DNA from: a virus
Virus record (IMG/VR): IMGVR_UViG_3300025655_000125
Span: 1-36,604 of that record
DNA length: 36,604 nt
Direction: 5' to 3' (one strand)
Shown in pieces: positions 30,226-36,468 of this stretch. Every line of letters begins with the position of its first letter. Positions within the stretch are counted from its first letter, which is position 1. The position numbers and the translations under genes are program-made. The notes under the pieces were generated by a model. The model worked only from the letters and a program-made list of their open reading frames with translations. It made no database searches and was not told where the DNA came from.

Positions 30226-31144
30226 ATTGTTCTACTAATATGTCAGGCCATTGATTTAATACATAGTCTTGATTTGCCAGCAGTCTATCCATGATAATAT
30301 CTCTGTCAAAATTTCCATTTATCACATTCTTATTGGAATCTATGGCTGTGCGCCATCTAGCATCGTCCGATAGCGTATCATATGTATAATCTAATAGATC
30401 TTCAAACATGTCAAAACCTAACTGTTTGCAATGCGCCACAATGCCTGGGTATCCGATTACAATAGGTAATTGCAACCCCAACAATGCCATTAATGTTTTT
30501 TCTGTGATAATACCCGGAGATTCGTAATACTGAGTTTCTGTAACTATATTAACCTTACAGTCTGCATAAACCGGCAATAATCTTATCCAGTTTAATTCGT
30601 TTTCACAACCATAATACGTACTAAAATCCCATTCAGACAACAGAATACGTTCTCCATAACTCAAAACACCATTTGTAAAATTTTGTTGCATGTAATAAGC
30701 AACAAGTTCTCTGTGGCGACGAGTGGTTCCATTCAAACATTGCCAATTTTTAGTTCGTTTGCGAAGTAAAGATAGATTCCAGTCTTCTTGTGTTTTTGCT
30801 AAATTGTTTAACAGTTCATAACTGTGTGTTGGGAAATATACTAAATGTAATGGTCCATCATAAACTGTGTGCAAGTCAATATTCCAATGCACAACGATGA
30901 CACGATTGGCATTTCCTCCAAAATATGTTTCAATTGCTTCTAATTCTGGACACTTTCCGTTGCTAATGCTAACAAAATCTTGTGTATGCATTATAACCAC
31001 TGTGTTGTCTGTCCAATTAACGTCTGGAAACTTTATAGGCCAACATTTTTGATCATAATTATTAATCAAACACGATGGTTGATAAACAACATCAAAACCC
31101 GCATTGCGAAATGCGTTCACAAATATTTCATTATAATGCACCAA
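30176..31144 (-). CDS. glycosyltransferase-like protein with TEKT motif (minus strand)
   Basis: 322 residues. The C-terminal half has VNIVTETQYYESPGIITEKT, then LPIVIGYPGIVAHCKQLGFD and FEDLLDYTYDTLSDDARW. The same layout is in the + strand gene at 5149, so the two are paralogues. The family resembles fucosyltransferase-like enzymes. There is no in-frame ATG at the 5' end; the frame opens with TTG at 31144, then GTG at 31141, and no clear ribosome site precedes them. It is the only sizeable minus-strand gene in the window, suggesting a separately acquired unit. Confidence 0.6.
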   Translation of the reverse strand: MVHYNEIFVNAFRNAGFDVVYQPSCLINNYDQKCWPIKFPDVNWTDNTVVIMHTQDFVSISNGKCPELEAIETYFGGNANRVIVVHWNIDLHTVYDGPLHLVYFPTHSYELLNNLAKTQEDWNLSLLRKRTKNWQCLNGTTRRHRELVAYYMQQNFTNGVLSYGERILLSEWDFSTYYGCENELNWIRLLPVYADCKVNIVTETQYYESPGIITEKTLMALLGLQLPIVIGYPGIVAHCKQLGFDMFEDLLDYTYDTLSDDARWRTAIDSNKNVINGNFDRDIIMDRLLANQDYVLNQWPDILVEQFNNNAQDIALRLRQSV

Positions 31145-31161
31145 CTATTTACAAGAATAGG

Positions 31162-31190
31162 TTGACAGTAACAGAATTTTAGTATATAAT
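31162..31190 (+). promoter_or_regulatory. sigma70-like promoter of the sulfur island
   Basis: TTGACA at 31162-31167, a 17-bp spacer and TATAAT at 31185-31190, a near-perfect promoter. The next protein start is 186 nt away at 31376, so it has a long leader or drives a small RNA. Confidence 0.75.
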
Positions 31191-31196
31191 ACGCAC

Positions 31197-31310
31197 ATAA
31201 TTTAGAAATAACAAAAAAGATGCAAAAAAATTAACTTTTTTTGTCGTTTTGCTAAATAAAAATATACAAGAAGTTAATTGAATACTAATAGGCGCATGCC
31301 TAATTTTTTA
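31197..31310 (+). ncRNA. possible small RNA or attenuated leader
   Basis: The stretch runs from just after the promoter at 31190 to a terminator-like hairpin: TAGGC (31289-31293), GCAT loop, GCCTA (31298-31302), then T6 at 31304-31309. No open frame of useful length lies inside. An A7 and T7 run at about 31223-31241 could pair. It is either a free RNA of about 110 nt or a leader that controls the gene at 31376. Confidence 0.4.
31289..31310 (+). terminator. terminator or attenuator hairpin
   Basis: Five G/C/A/T pairs (TAGGC/GCCTA) with a 4-nt loop and six T. The stem is short, so it is likely partial. Downstream, TTAAATACT at 31333-31341 resembles the late decamer and could restart transcription before AAGGAG and ATG 31376. 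Confidence 0.45.
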
Positions 31311-31375
31311 AGGTTCGTATATTAGGAAACAATTAAATACTTGAAAAGATTTTTTAACTTTAAGGAGACTTTATC

Positions 31376-31846
31376 ATGAAAAATTTAGCATTAGCTATCA
31401 CTTTAATCGCAACTGCTGGCTCTGCCAGTGCTTTCTTCAACGACAGCAACAGCAACACTAGCGGCTATGGCAACGGCGACTTCGCCGGTCAAGGTCAAGG
31501 ACGTGCTGCTGGACACGGTAAGTTCACAATGACTATCAAGGCTAAGGGTTCAGCTGATATGGCTGGCAACAGCAACTTTGATGGCCGCGATGGCTTCTAC
31601 GGTGCTGGTTATGGCGAAGATGGTTACAATAGCGCAACTAACGGTAACTTCTGGAATGACGGTAACGTAGTTGCTAATACCTCAGGCGCTGGTTCAGCAA
31701 CTGGTGATTTTGAAATGACTGTTAACGCTGAAGGTTCAGCAGACGGTAATTTGTCAGCAGATGCTAACAGCAACACTGGTGTATATGGTCAAGGTTATAG
31801 CCAACCATACTATGGCTATGCTCCATACTACAGCAACGCACAGTAA
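31376..31846 (+). CDS. secreted sulfur-globule-like protein
   Basis: 156 residues. The Sec signal is KNLALAITLIATAGSASA, with cleavage after ASA at about residue 19. The mature chain is Gly/Asn/Ser/Tyr-rich with low complexity (SNTSGYGNGDFAGQGQGRAA) and ends in PYYGYAPYYSNAQ. Gly/Tyr-rich secreted proteins with this plan include the sulfur globule envelope proteins of sulfur oxidisers, which coat periplasmic sulfur stores. Two similar blocks (KFTMTIKAKGSADM and DFEMTVNAEGSADG) are internal repeats. The strong AAGGAG site and long leader suggest high expression. tusA and dsrC follow. The call rests on composition and context. Confidence 0.5.
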   Translation: MKNLALAITLIATAGSASAFFNDSNSNTSGYGNGDFAGQGQGRAAGHGKFTMTIKAKGSADMAGNSNFDGRDGFYGAGYGEDGYNSATNGNFWNDGNVVANTSGAGSATGDFEMTVNAEGSADGNLSADANSNTGVYGQGYSQPYYGYAPYYSNAQ

Positions 31847-31859
31847 AATCTAAAAAGAT

Positions 31860-31886
31860 CCCCTACCCACTGTGGGTAGGGGTTTT
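31860..31886 (+). terminator. strong rho-independent terminator
   Basis: CCCCTACCCAC (31860-31870) and GTGGGTAGGGG (31872-31882) are perfectly complementary, with a small loop at the centre, then TTTT. It ends the sulfur-globule-like gene as a single unit. Confidence 0.9.
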
Positions 31887-31913
31887 ATCTGATAGATAAA
31901 AAGAGTTTTTACA

Positions 31914-32159
31914 ATGAAAAAGTTATTATTACTAATAACATCAATATTTATTTTACCTGCTGCAAATGCAGATGTCAGGGTCGAAATCACACGCAACTTG
32001 CCCGAAGGGCAACGTGTTATTGTTCAAGAATTCCACGACAAAGATGAATTTGCTATGTGGATGGCAACTCGTTTAGACAGCGATGACGGTTGCAAGCCAG
32101 GTGTGGTAGCAATTAACATTGATTTAGATTACACCCCGGTTTGGAAGGAGAAACAATAA
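31914..32159 (+). CDS. small periplasmic protein
   Basis: 81 residues. It has a Sec signal (KKLLLLITSIFILPAANA, cleaved after ANA at about 19). The mature part is short and acidic (EGQRVIVQEFHDKDEFAMWM) with a single Cys in DDGCKPG. No lipobox. It is the first of three coupled genes ending at 32361. Its place between a globule-like protein and tusA-dsrC suggests work in the periplasm during sulfur oxidation; the function is unknown. Confidence 0.65.
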   Translation: MKKLLLLITSIFILPAANADVRVEITRNLPEGQRVIVQEFHDKDEFAMWMATRLDSDDGCKPGVVAINIDLDYTPVWKEKQ

Positions 32160-32272
32160 TGTTTTGTACAAAATGCAATGAAAAAAATTGTGATGGATGG
32201 GCACTAGCAATTGGTGTTGGTGCGATTCTATACGCAATTACTTTGGTTAATTTTTTAGGAGAAGTTTTATGA
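32159..32272 (+). CDS. tiny membrane protein with a Cys-rich N-terminus
   Basis: 37 residues. The N-terminus FCTKCNEKNCDGW holds three Cys in a CxxCxxxxC layout, enough for a zinc knuckle with one more ligand. One membrane segment follows (ALAIGVGAILYAITLVNFLG). The ATG overlaps the upstream TAA (TAATG), and its stop overlaps the next start. The function is unknown. Confidence 0.5.
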   Translation: MFCTKCNEKNCDGWALAIGVGAILYAITLVNFLGEVL

Positions 32273-32361
32273 AAGAATTTTTAATTGGTGCAGTAAGTTT
32301 TTGGTATGCAAAATGTCCAGGCCCACGTTTGTATCGTTGGGTTACAAATAAATTTATTTGA
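32269..32361 (+). CDS. tiny hypothetical protein
   Basis: 30 residues (KEFLIGAVSFWYAKCPGPRL and a basic aromatic end). It starts inside the upstream gene (ATGA) after GGAG, so translation is coupled. Its size leaves some doubt that it is real. A terminator follows. Confidence 0.4.
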   Translation: MKEFLIGAVSFWYAKCPGPRLYRWVTNKFI

Positions 32362-32387
32362 AATATTACAATTTTATTAAATAGTAA

Positions 32388-32413
32388 TGGGGCAATATAT
32401 ATTGCCCATTTTT
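32388..32413 (+). terminator. rho-independent terminator
   Basis: GGGCAAT (32390-32396), ATAT loop and ATTGCCC (32401-32407), then ATTTTT. It separates the periplasmic trio from tusA-dsrC. Confidence 0.8.
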
Positions 32414-32434
32414 ATATACAGAGAGGTATAGATA

Positions 32435-32656
32435 ATGGATGCGCAGTTAGACGCGACAGGACTAAATTGTCCTCTACCAATACTACGTGCTAAGAAAACA
32501 TTAGCAGGTTTAGAATCAGGTCAAGTACTAGAAGTTATTGCTACTGACCCCGGATCAGTTAAAGATTTTGATGCTTTTTGTAATCAAACTGGTAATACTT
32601 TAGTAGAGTCAGCAGAAGCAGATGGCAAATTTAAATTTTTAATTAAAAAAGCATAA
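32435..32656 (+). CDS. tusA: TusA-family sulfurtransferase
   Basis: 73 residues, standard TusA size. The active-site motif is LNCPLPILRAKK, with Cys12 that carries persulfide sulfur. VLEVIATDPGSVKDFDAFC is the family's second block. In sulfur oxidisers TusA passes sulfur to DsrEFH and then DsrC. dsrC follows after 10 nt with an AAGGAG site. Ribosome site here: GAGAGG before ATG 32435. No own promoter is clear, so it may rely on read-through. Confidence 0.9.
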   Translation: MDAQLDATGLNCPLPILRAKKTLAGLESGQVLEVIATDPGSVKDFDAFCNQTGNTLVESAEADGKFKFLIKKA

Positions 32657-32666
32657 GGAGATAACA

Positions 32667-32978
32667 ATGAGTTATGCAGTAGACGAAGAGGGTTTCCTCG
32701 TAAACATCAATGATTGGACACCAGAAATTGCTAAAGAACTAGCAGCAGGTGAGAATTTAGAATTAACGGACGCACACTGGGATATTATCAATTTCCTACG
32801 CGAGTACTATGATGAATATCAAATTGCTCCAGCAGTACGTGTACTGACTAAAGCAGTTGGTAAGAAGTTTGGCAAAGAATTTGGCACAAGCAAATATCTT
32901 TATGAACTATTCCCATATGGTCCTGGTAAGCAAGGATGTAAGATTGCAGGTTTACCAAAACCAACAGGATGTATTTAA
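32667..32978 (+). CDS. dsrC: DsrC, sulfur carrier of dissimilatory sulfur metabolism
   Basis: 103 residues. The C-terminal arm reads GKQGCKIAGLPKPTGCI, with Cys91 and Cys102 spaced by ten residues. Two Cys mark true DsrC, as opposed to TusE and RspA types, which keep only the last one. The trisulfide formed there is the substrate or product of DsrAB and DsrMKJOP. NFLREYYDEYQIAPAVRVLT is the conserved helical core. In a SUP05-like host it would join the reverse Dsr pathway. dsrC is documented in viruses of such hosts. It is co-transcribed with tusA, and a terminator follows. Confidence 0.95.
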   Translation: MSYAVDEEGFLVNINDWTPEIAKELAAGENLELTDAHWDIINFLREYYDEYQIAPAVRVLTKAVGKKFGKEFGTSKYLYELFPYGPGKQGCKIAGLPKPTGCI

Positions 32979-32987
32979 GATATTAAT

Positions 32988-33010
32988 AAAAAGCCCAAAA
33001 GGGCTTTTTT
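32988..33010 (+). terminator. rho-independent terminator after dsrC
   Basis: AAAAAGCCC (32988-32996), AAAA loop and GGGC (33001-33004) with T6. The A/T flanks extend the stem, so it may act in both directions. Confidence 0.85.
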
Positions 33011-33029
33011 AATGATAAGTATTTTAGAT

Positions 33030-33365
33030 ATGAAAAATGTTTTATACTTTCTATTAATGTTATTTTCAAGTGCAGCTATTGCTGAGGAGAAAATGCCATA
33101 TCCGTGCAACTATTATATTGAAACTGTAGACATTGCTTTTAATGCTAGAGAGCAAGATATTAGTGCCGATATATTAACAGAATGGTACGCAGAGAAAAAC
33201 ATTCCAACTAATCATCTAAATGACCATTTTACAATTATATCAATAATCTATGATCTCAAGGACGATGATTTAAATCTAGACACATATTTAGATATGATTT
33301 ACGGCACCGCTTATTGGTGCGGATTAAAATGGGGAAGATCATGGGAAAAAGAATTATCGGCCTAG
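33030..33365 (+). CDS. exported hypothetical protein
   Basis: 111 residues. It has a Sec signal (KNVLYFLLMLFSSAAIAEE, cleaved after AIA). The mature part is acidic and helical with two Cys (PCNYYIE and YWCGLKWG) that could form a disulfide in the periplasm. ATG 33030 is chosen over 33012 because it begins the signal sequence cleanly. Upstream TGATAAGTATTTT resembles a late promoter. The function is unknown. Confidence 0.6.
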   Translation: MKNVLYFLLMLFSSAAIAEEKMPYPCNYYIETVDIAFNAREQDISADILTEWYAEKNIPTNHLNDHFTIISIIYDLKDDDLNLDTYLDMIYGTAYWCGLKWGRSWEKELSA

Positions 33366-33859
33366 TATTATTACTAGCAACTACAGCATTCGCCGCTGAC
33401 GAGTTTATTGATTTTGGCGACGGCAAACTTGTAGAAAATCCATTTAGCGAAGAACCAGCACTGGAGCAAATTACTCCTAATAACCAAGGTGCTGCGTGCA
33501 TCGACGAAGCAGAAGCAGAACGCCGTATGGTTGCTATGCTTATAGAAGAAGGGTTAGCACCAAGACACGCTAAGGCTTGCTTGTATCAAATGCACATGGC
33601 AGGATTAATGGTACAAGAAGTAGTATTTGGTGATGAACCAACTGCTGAACCGTATCACGAATTTGTTAACAAAATGCTTGATAAAAATGTCGGGCAAGAT
33701 GTTAGGGTTCAATATCACGATGTAATTAATAGAACTAAAAGATTCTTAGATAAGAATAAATTAACTATTCTAGAAGATACTGAATTATTAGGGAATTATT
33801 ATCTGAGCATATTATATAATTGCATAGATTTAAATATGCCCCAAAAATCATCTCGCTAA
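33341..33859 (+). CDS. exported hypothetical protein
   Basis: 172 residues. It has a Sec signal (GKRIIGLVLLLATTAFA, cleaved after AFA). The mature chain is acidic at the front (EFIDFGDGKLVENPFSEEPA) and helical after (EAEAERRMVAMLIEEG, then RHAKACLYQMHMAGLM). Three Cys in the mature part could form disulfides. It starts 25 nt inside the upstream gene, after GGGGA. It ends the exported-protein island; the function is unknown. Confidence 0.6.
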   Translation: MGKRIIGLVLLLATTAFAADEFIDFGDGKLVENPFSEEPALEQITPNNQGAACIDEAEAERRMVAMLIEEGLAPRHAKACLYQMHMAGLMVQEVVFGDEPTAEPYHEFVNKMLDKNVGQDVRVQYHDVINRTKRFLDKNKLTILEDTELLGNYYLSILYNCIDLNMPQKSSR

Positions 33860-33925
33860 GTCATTGATTTTATGACCCCATAAAAATCTTTTTGGCAAAA
33901 ATGTAAAAAATTGCTGAATTTTGGG

Positions 33926-33953
33926 TTGACCACTCAGAAAAGGTTGCTATACT
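33926..33953 (+). promoter_or_regulatory. sigma70-like promoter
   Basis: TTGACC at 33926-33931, a 16-bp spacer and TATACT at 33948-33953. The leader has AAGGAG near 33978 before ATG 33991. Upstream (33860-33925) I see only AT-rich sequence. Confidence 0.7.
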
Positions 33954-33990
33954 ATGCACATAGTTAAACAACACAGCAAGGAGTTCAAAA

Positions 33991-34203
33991 ATGAAACTTT
34001 CCGCACAAGAACTAGCAGTGATCAAGTCTGTTACCAAAGCGTTGGGTTCACTTGAAAACTACAACGCAGACGGTTCTGTTAACTGGAACTTTGTAGACGC
34101 TGATGTGTACATGGACATCAACCCAGCAGACACAGACGTTGACGCACATTACGAAATGTTTAACCGCTTTGCTTCGCTAGTCGAAGCAGGCATCACAGCA
34201 TAA
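33991..34203 (+). CDS. hypothetical small acidic protein
   Basis: 70 residues. A helical start (KLSAQELAVIKSVTKALGS) leads to a DADVYMDINPADTDVDAHYE acidic stretch. It has its own promoter and ribosome site, and two similarly small acidic genes follow at 34215 and 34420, each with AAGGAG-like sites. This run looks like early host-takeover genes, but the function is unknown. Confidence 0.65.
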   Translation: MKLSAQELAVIKSVTKALGSLENYNADGSVNWNFVDADVYMDINPADTDVDAHYEMFNRFASLVEAGITA

Positions 34204-34214
34204 GGAGACACATT

Positions 34215-34409
34215 ATGTGGACTTTGGAACTCAATGGTCGTAAAATTGGTGATTATGAAATGGATCGCGGTGGTCCAACCGAAGATGGTGGCATTGTTCG
34301 TGCTTGGTGGGAAGATACCAACGAAGAACTCAGCATCGACGAAATGATCAAACTCAACGAAGACTACGACCACGATCTTTACGATATGGCCGTTGACTAT
34401 TACTACTAA
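34215..34409 (+). CDS. hypothetical small acidic protein
   Basis: 64 residues, highly acidic, ending in Tyr-rich VDYYY. It begins WTLELNGRKIGDYEMDRGG, a likely beta hairpin. AAGGAG is 12 nt before ATG 34215. It sits in the small-gene run from the promoter at 33926. No family recognised. Confidence 0.65.
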   Translation: MWTLELNGRKIGDYEMDRGGPTEDGGIVRAWWEDTNEELSIDEMIKLNEDYDHDLYDMAVDYYY

Positions 34410-34419
34410 GGAGATCAAA

Positions 34420-34599
34420 ATGAGCTTAGATTATCAGTCCCAGATGTATATTGAATCATTATACGAAGAAGCTTTCAATTTGTGTGAGATTCGCGGGTCA
34501 TTGGATGCTGAATCCAACGCACAGATTGAAAAGCGTTTGGCAGAAATTAATGAAGATTTAGCCTTTGCTGGGGTTGACGACGGCGTAGTTTTGTCGTAA
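34420..34599 (+). CDS. hypothetical small acidic protein
   Basis: 59 residues, helical and acidic (QSQMYIESLYEEAFNLCEIR, then IEKRLAEINEDLAFAG). ATG 34420 is chosen over the longer frame from 34393, since AAGGAGAT lies 6 nt upstream. Part of the small-gene run. Confidence 0.65.
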   Translation: MSLDYQSQMYIESLYEEAFNLCEIRGSLDAESNAQIEKRLAEINEDLAFAGVDDGVVLS

Positions 34600-34626
34600 A
34601 ATACAATTTTTAACCGGGAGCAAGAA

Positions 34627-34794
34627 ATGCCAAGTTATGTATACGAGTGTAAGGTCGCAGTGAAGTCTGGTTCATACAACGCTGTACCTCGTGTAATGAC
34701 ACACGAAGCTCGCAATGCTATGGAAGCAAAGTCATACTTTCAGAGCTTTGGCACGTTGCTCAACGAACCACGTGTAATCAAGACCAACAATTAA
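34627..34794 (+). CDS. hypothetical very small protein
   Basis: 55 residues (PSYVYECKVAVKSGSYNAVP and a helix EARNAMEAKSYFQSFG). GGGAG precedes ATG 34627. It ends 7 nt before tRNA-Lys, with which it is presumably co-transcribed. The strand-strand-helix plan is compact. The function is unknown. Confidence 0.65.
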   Translation: MPSYVYECKVAVKSGSYNAVPRVMTHEARNAMEAKSYFQSFGTLLNEPRVIKTNN

Positions 34795-34801
34795 CAAACC
34801 A

Positions 34802-34877
34802 GGGCCCTTAGCTCAGTTGGTAGAGCAGAAGACTTTTAATCTTTTGGTCGTGCGTTCGAGTCGCACAGGGCCCACCA
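34802..34877 (+). tRNA. tRNA-Lys (anticodon TTT)
   Basis: The cloverleaf is complete. Acceptor arms GGGCCCT (34802-34808) and AGGGCCC (34867-34873) pair perfectly. The D arm (GCTC...GAGC), anticodon loop CTTTTAA and T arm (TTCGAGT loop) are standard. The CCA end is encoded at 34875-34877. It reads AAA/AAG, which are common in this AT-rich genome. Confidence 0.95.
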
Positions 34878-34899
34878 ACTAATTTCAGGAGAAAATCCT

Positions 34900-35223
34900 A
34901 TGCAAACTGTAGAACTTGAAAGTCGTAAAGCAAAGAATTCATGGTGGGCTGTTGTGGATGCACGCCAGCGTAGCTATGTTGCATCTACTCACTATTCAGA
35001 TTCAGAAAAATTAGAAGCCGAACGTGTCAAGATGATGCTGGAAATGGCTTATTACGGAAAGATCTACCTAAACTACCGCCAGAAGTTTATTGTACTTAAG
35101 GCAGTTGGCAGCGTTCAGAATCCAGAACTGCTGGCAGAGCTGGAAGCTGATTACGAAGAACGTGGATATACCAAGGTTGTAACAGAGCAAGGTGTAATCT
35201 ATCGTATTCCCAAGCGTAAGTAA
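34900..35223 (+). CDS. hypothetical basic protein
   Basis: 107 residues with several Tyr and Lys/Arg-rich patches. A helix around RVKMMLEMAYYGKIYLNYRQ and a C-terminal strand (TKVVTEQGVIYRIPKRK) suggest a small nucleic-acid-related fold. AGGAG precedes ATG 34900, downstream of tRNA-Lys. No family recognised. Confidence 0.65.
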   Translation: MQTVELESRKAKNSWWAVVDARQRSYVASTHYSDSEKLEAERVKMMLEMAYYGKIYLNYRQKFIVLKAVGSVQNPELLAELEADYEERGYTKVVTEQGVIYRIPKRK

Positions 35224-35225
35224 CT

Positions 35226-35570
35226 ATGAAAGAGCAAAGTTGTAAAACTTATTGGGCTCGCATTTATATTGCTGGCGATATAACACACGCTAAAAAGATC
35301 ATCCGCAAATATGTGTGGGAAGAAGGATTGTGTGTTACTGTAACACCGCTTGATTACATTTACACAGGTGGCGAAGAAGCAGGTATGATGATTGAACTTA
35401 TCAACTATCCACGCTTTCCTACTAAAAGCAGCAAGATTGCAGAAATTGCGGTTGACTTAGGAACAACGCTTATGGAAAAATTGTACCAGCGTTCGTTTAG
35501 TGTTATGACACCCGATGATACTGTGCGTTATACTCGCGGAGAAGAAGTAGAAGCACGAAGAGAAAAGTAA
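35226..35570 (+). CDS. hypothetical protein with a ferredoxin-like pattern
   Basis: 114 residues. The order of segments is TYWARIYIAGDITHAKKIIR (strand then helix), LCVTVTPLDYIYTGGEEAGM (strand) and VDLGTTLMEKLYQRSFSVMT (helix then strand). This is a likely alpha/beta sandwich; the start YWARIYIAGD resembles small enzyme-like phage proteins of unknown role. It starts 2 nt after the upstream stop and is coupled to the next gene (TAATGG). Confidence 0.6.
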   Translation: MKEQSCKTYWARIYIAGDITHAKKIIRKYVWEEGLCVTVTPLDYIYTGGEEAGMMIELINYPRFPTKSSKIAEIAVDLGTTLMEKLYQRSFSVMTPDDTVRYTRGEEVEARREK

Positions 35571-36346
35571 TGGCCAAAACACGATCATTAAAAAGTGTGT
35601 TTACACAGACGGTACAAAGTGATTTGCCAAATCTGCTTGTTGCTGGATGTAGTTATGTGTGGAACAATTCTGAAGAACACATTTGCACATGGCCTTACTA
35701 CCTGAAAGATATTGCTGGATTCGATCAAGTGTTTGATTGTAGTCAAAGCGGCGGTGGTCCATCTAACGTATTTAATTGTATTATTAATGAAATTACCTCA
35801 AACTCGTCTATCACTAATCAAAACACATTAGTTATAGTAATGTGGCCGGAATTATGGAGAACTGATGTAATCACAGAAACTAGCAACGAAGTTGAAAAAT
35901 ATCATTTTATGAGTATGCAAAAGTTAAATGATTATTTTTGTAATTTGTCTATTTTTAACGAAATTACATCACCAAAAAACATTTTTGATAAGTTAGCATT
36001 AGATTATAAAAAAATTGTATCTGCATATGGTCAAGAGTATGAAAGTTTGCTTAAGATTATTGCATTAAAATCTTTTTTAGAATGCAATCAATATAAACAT
36101 ATTTTTATGCCTTGGAAAACATATGATTCTACGCAGTTAAGTAACCACGGTATTGATATATCGATTATTAACTCTGCAATATCAACGTTTGACGATATTC
36201 TTCCGCTAGAAGACTACACTGGCATTATTGATAGCAGAGTACCCAACGACGGGCATCCAACCCCTGATGCACATTTGCAATGGACCAGAGAATTTTTAAT
36301 TCCGCTAATTTTAAAAAAATTTTCTAATAATCTTAACGAGTTATAA
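35570..36346 (+). CDS. SGNH/GDSL hydrolase-like protein (copy 4 of 4)
   Basis: 258 residues. After a 20-residue tail it has NLLVAGCSYVWN (block I, Ser as nucleophile). VFDCSQSGGGPSNVFNC gives a Gly and Asn as in block II. NTLVIVMWPELWRTD is in the block III place. NDGHPTPDAHLQWTREF supplies Asp and His (block V). Block I and the block V spacing are like copy 2. It overlaps the upstream stop. It is the last protein before the odd tRNA. Substrate unknown. Confidence 0.6.
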   Translation: MAKTRSLKSVFTQTVQSDLPNLLVAGCSYVWNNSEEHICTWPYYLKDIAGFDQVFDCSQSGGGPSNVFNCIINEITSNSSITNQNTLVIVMWPELWRTDVITETSNEVEKYHFMSMQKLNDYFCNLSIFNEITSPKNIFDKLALDYKKIVSAYGQEYESLLKIIALKSFLECNQYKHIFMPWKTYDSTQLSNHGIDISIINSAISTFDDILPLEDYTGIIDSRVPNDGHPTPDAHLQWTREFLIPLILKKFSNNLNEL

Positions 36347-36377
36347 TTGCAGAAAATAGAGCAAAAAGCAATAAATT

Positions 36378-36468
36378 GCCCCTGTAGCTTAATGGTAAAG
36401 CAGTGAGCTTATACCTCATAACGACAGATAATCGACTGATCCTGGTTCGAATCCGGGCGGGGGTACCA
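36378..36468 (+). tRNA. tRNA with long variable arm, predicted anticodon TAT (Ile, ATA)
   Basis: Acceptor GCCCCTG (36378-36384) and CGGGGGT (36458-36464) pair with a few wobbles. The D arm is GCTT/AAGC. Anticodon stem GTGAG (36403-36407) / CTCAT (36415-36419) encloses CTTATAC, giving TAT at 36410-36412. T arm CCTGG/CCGGG with TTCGAAT loop is standard and CCA is encoded. The variable region is 21 nt (36420-36440), typical of Leu/Ser/Tyr tRNAs, not Ile. The ATA reading matches the AT-rich codon use but the type is odd. Confidence 0.75.

Noticed and set aside
33860-33990. Hidden small gene between the exported-protein island and the small-gene run
   Set aside because: Only AT-rich sequence and the promoter at 33926 are seen; frames are very short and lack ribosome sites.
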